DNA from: Amoebophrya sp. A120
Taxonomy: Eukaryota > Sar > Dinophyceae > Syndiniales > Amoebophryaceae
DNA length: 64,000 nucleotides
NCBI GenBank assembly: GCA_905178155.1
Contig: CAJINV010000001.1
Location: forward strand, 6,047,860-6,111,859
Direction: 5' to 3'
The position numbers and the translations under genes are program-made. How positions within the stretch are numbered: the stretch's first letter is position 1; each line of letters opens with the position of its first letter. Shown piece by piece: positions 63,801 through 64,000 of this stretch. The notes beneath the pieces are model-generated. The model was given only the letters and a program-made list of their open reading frames with translations, had not been told where the DNA came from and searched no databases.

Positions 63801-64000
63801 CTACAGCGAGCGGGAAGCCGTGTTGCAGGTTTGGAACGCGGAACCGCTACCGTCGCCGCGTACGCAACAGGAGCTGCACCGCGCCCAGTACTTCAGCATC
63901 GCTTCACCTCCAAAAGAGACAGAATTGTTCCAAATGGAGGGACAGGTGCAGAACTTTCTTCTGCACCGCGTTGGTTCGACCACTTCCAGGGCGACAAATA
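60802..64000 (+). CDS. Large coiled-coil protein, 3' end outside window
   Basis: Met at 60802 (MDAEARRKARREELDRLLG) starts a frame that stays open to the right edge. The first 500 residues are low-complexity and charged. Coiled coil spans about residues 500-590 (NQLEQQLRGLVTKCEQQQEK...) and again from about 640 to 800 (LVSQLRLMREELDRQIGENQ...). A likely GT-AG intron (62902-63108; pyrimidine-rich TTCTGTGTCTGTCAACAG end) is 207 nt, in frame and free of stops; its removal joins HQLQNE to IVTLQNDC and keeps the coiled coil continuous. After it comes a folded-looking part (HLRRILEYFEETTLETLGAS...). No family is recognised; a cytoskeletal, centrosomal or Golgi tether role is possible but unsupported. 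Confidence 0.75.
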   Translation, partial: MDAEARRKARREELDRLLGVSSSKPDRNESSALDTTEFAQPPPGASTSHTSSIDLQSNDSESVPPASARSRTRSARARVDLDELFKRRDNDKKQRAAAAQDRERPRVLRSRLLGEDLQNQKAKGEAGENSRTNANSNFEGGEGQRQRSEIRTTNNGVDASGSVNSSLDFEPQPRPGSTNSASSSTSSTWMLSHANPESKKPSTVDLDFLKPSSSSSSKERTRRRDEEQSDMIKTSHTVSSKNDSKTSPNEHLSSMIEEDSILSEESSTRNNVKRSKNYATDQESEPQIYVVDNQVLGREPSPREHTAEALPPPRVLFSASSETPSLRLESAEVEKKLQKTSLDGATREDQLHVSSEAPTEVESYHLGAPAAVPAAVSGAVQSREPTPEVGVVCEDGEEDEDLVIPGLSHHHKAEPAPDPAGNLAYPYLPANTAPTAVEGVPAEPPMAMAEHYEIKSAATAPSQHLQMTAAPPTVAPATSSQQQNPSICIQEAVDHGTVTDERANQLEQQLRGLVTKCEQQQEKIKVLKEGYLTKQKEVQQLEAQRDALFAESESNQRQHHRMEEELTEAKRRLQQVQKRSKEASNGAHGQPGMTKSSSSSGVASKLLGGNALESLLGFGSSSGSASNNSSSGNSRANDVDTENLVSQLRLMREELDRQIGENQQVQSQLFDLSRLKAEEINKLEDDVTLKNEKVHQLQNEVWSRYDEDVDLINLLHTSFLHVLSSIFTSCRVGAGCSCRHRQYLFIFRIAQRIFTCSDLFPLSFCVCQQIVTLQNDCDSQRQAAANLERQIQDAQTAVREKDQFVLRVSEAAEGQKEEFRRHLARCFPVFDGKYLPPSVWSFSTSSSASGSRGRTLLERKNSVIQEWSQHLRRILEYFEETTLETLGASFVPEAGKSKLVQRIARNKNLVLLAIERLIACLCTPLHAVPLWPSEGHLHQHSGPAGGSSGRGRTSQRRFVSTTTSGRSSEPLDLNLAYAELAPERKFSTDAFWQENYQNWDYSEREAVLQVWNAEPLPSPRTQQELHRAQYFSIASPPKETELFQMEGQVQNFLLHRVGSTTSRATN

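Noticed and set aside
1-64000. CRISPR arrays, bacterial operons, tRNA or rRNA genes, transposase genes
   Set aside because: I saw no spaced direct-repeat array, no ribosome-binding-site pattern, no cloverleaf or rRNA signature that I could support, and no transposase or reverse-transcriptase motif on either strand.

Overview
The window is nuclear DNA from a dinoflagellate-type alveolate, most likely a syndinian such as Amoebophrya. Four things point there. Every recognisable gene (11 of 11) lies on the + strand. An exact copy of the 22-nt dinoflagellate spliced leader sits at 32172-32193. Most introns are introner elements with terminal inverted repeats (TIRs), 5-bp target-site duplications (TSDs) and non-GT/AG ends. 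Ordinary GT-AG introns are also present. The genus is an inference; the dinoflagellate assignment rests mainly on the spliced leader.

Region 1 (1-36245) is a tandem array of four paralogous type I membrane proteins; the first is cut by the window edge. Each complete copy has an N-terminal hydrophobic segment, an alpha2-delta-like VWA_N region, a VWA domain with a DxSxS metal-binding motif, a Cache-like segment, a variable stalk, one transmembrane helix, and a long cytosolic tail of helical 'AGLS' repeats. The tail ends in a conserved 'GLGG...VDELVEQK' domain and a Lys-rich terminus. The copies differ mainly in the stalk (short; Gly-rich 33-bp repeats; or three Cys-rich cassettes) and in intron number (1, 1 and 22 in the complete copies).

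Region 2 (37698-45840) holds a VWA-Hint (Vint/Vwaide type) protein, an unrecognised small basic protein split by three introners, and EBP2, a 60S ribosome-assembly factor. Region 3 (46562-60030) holds a RING-CH-like membrane protein with a split zinc domain, VAC14 (scaffold of the PIKfyve/Fab1 complex) and a GT61-like glycosyltransferase interrupted by three introners. A coiled-coil protein runs off the right edge from 60802.

The most striking locus is 31949-34229. An introner of a family also seen three more times in the window carries a 2-kb insertion that starts with a spliced-leader sequence and is flanked by a 15-bp direct repeat. This looks like retroposition of a trans-spliced RNA into an intron. 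Introners of the same family occur in both orientations and in unrelated genes, and where checked their removal restores frame and paralogue similarity exactly. Intergenic stretches of 0.5-1.4 kb hold nothing I can identify.
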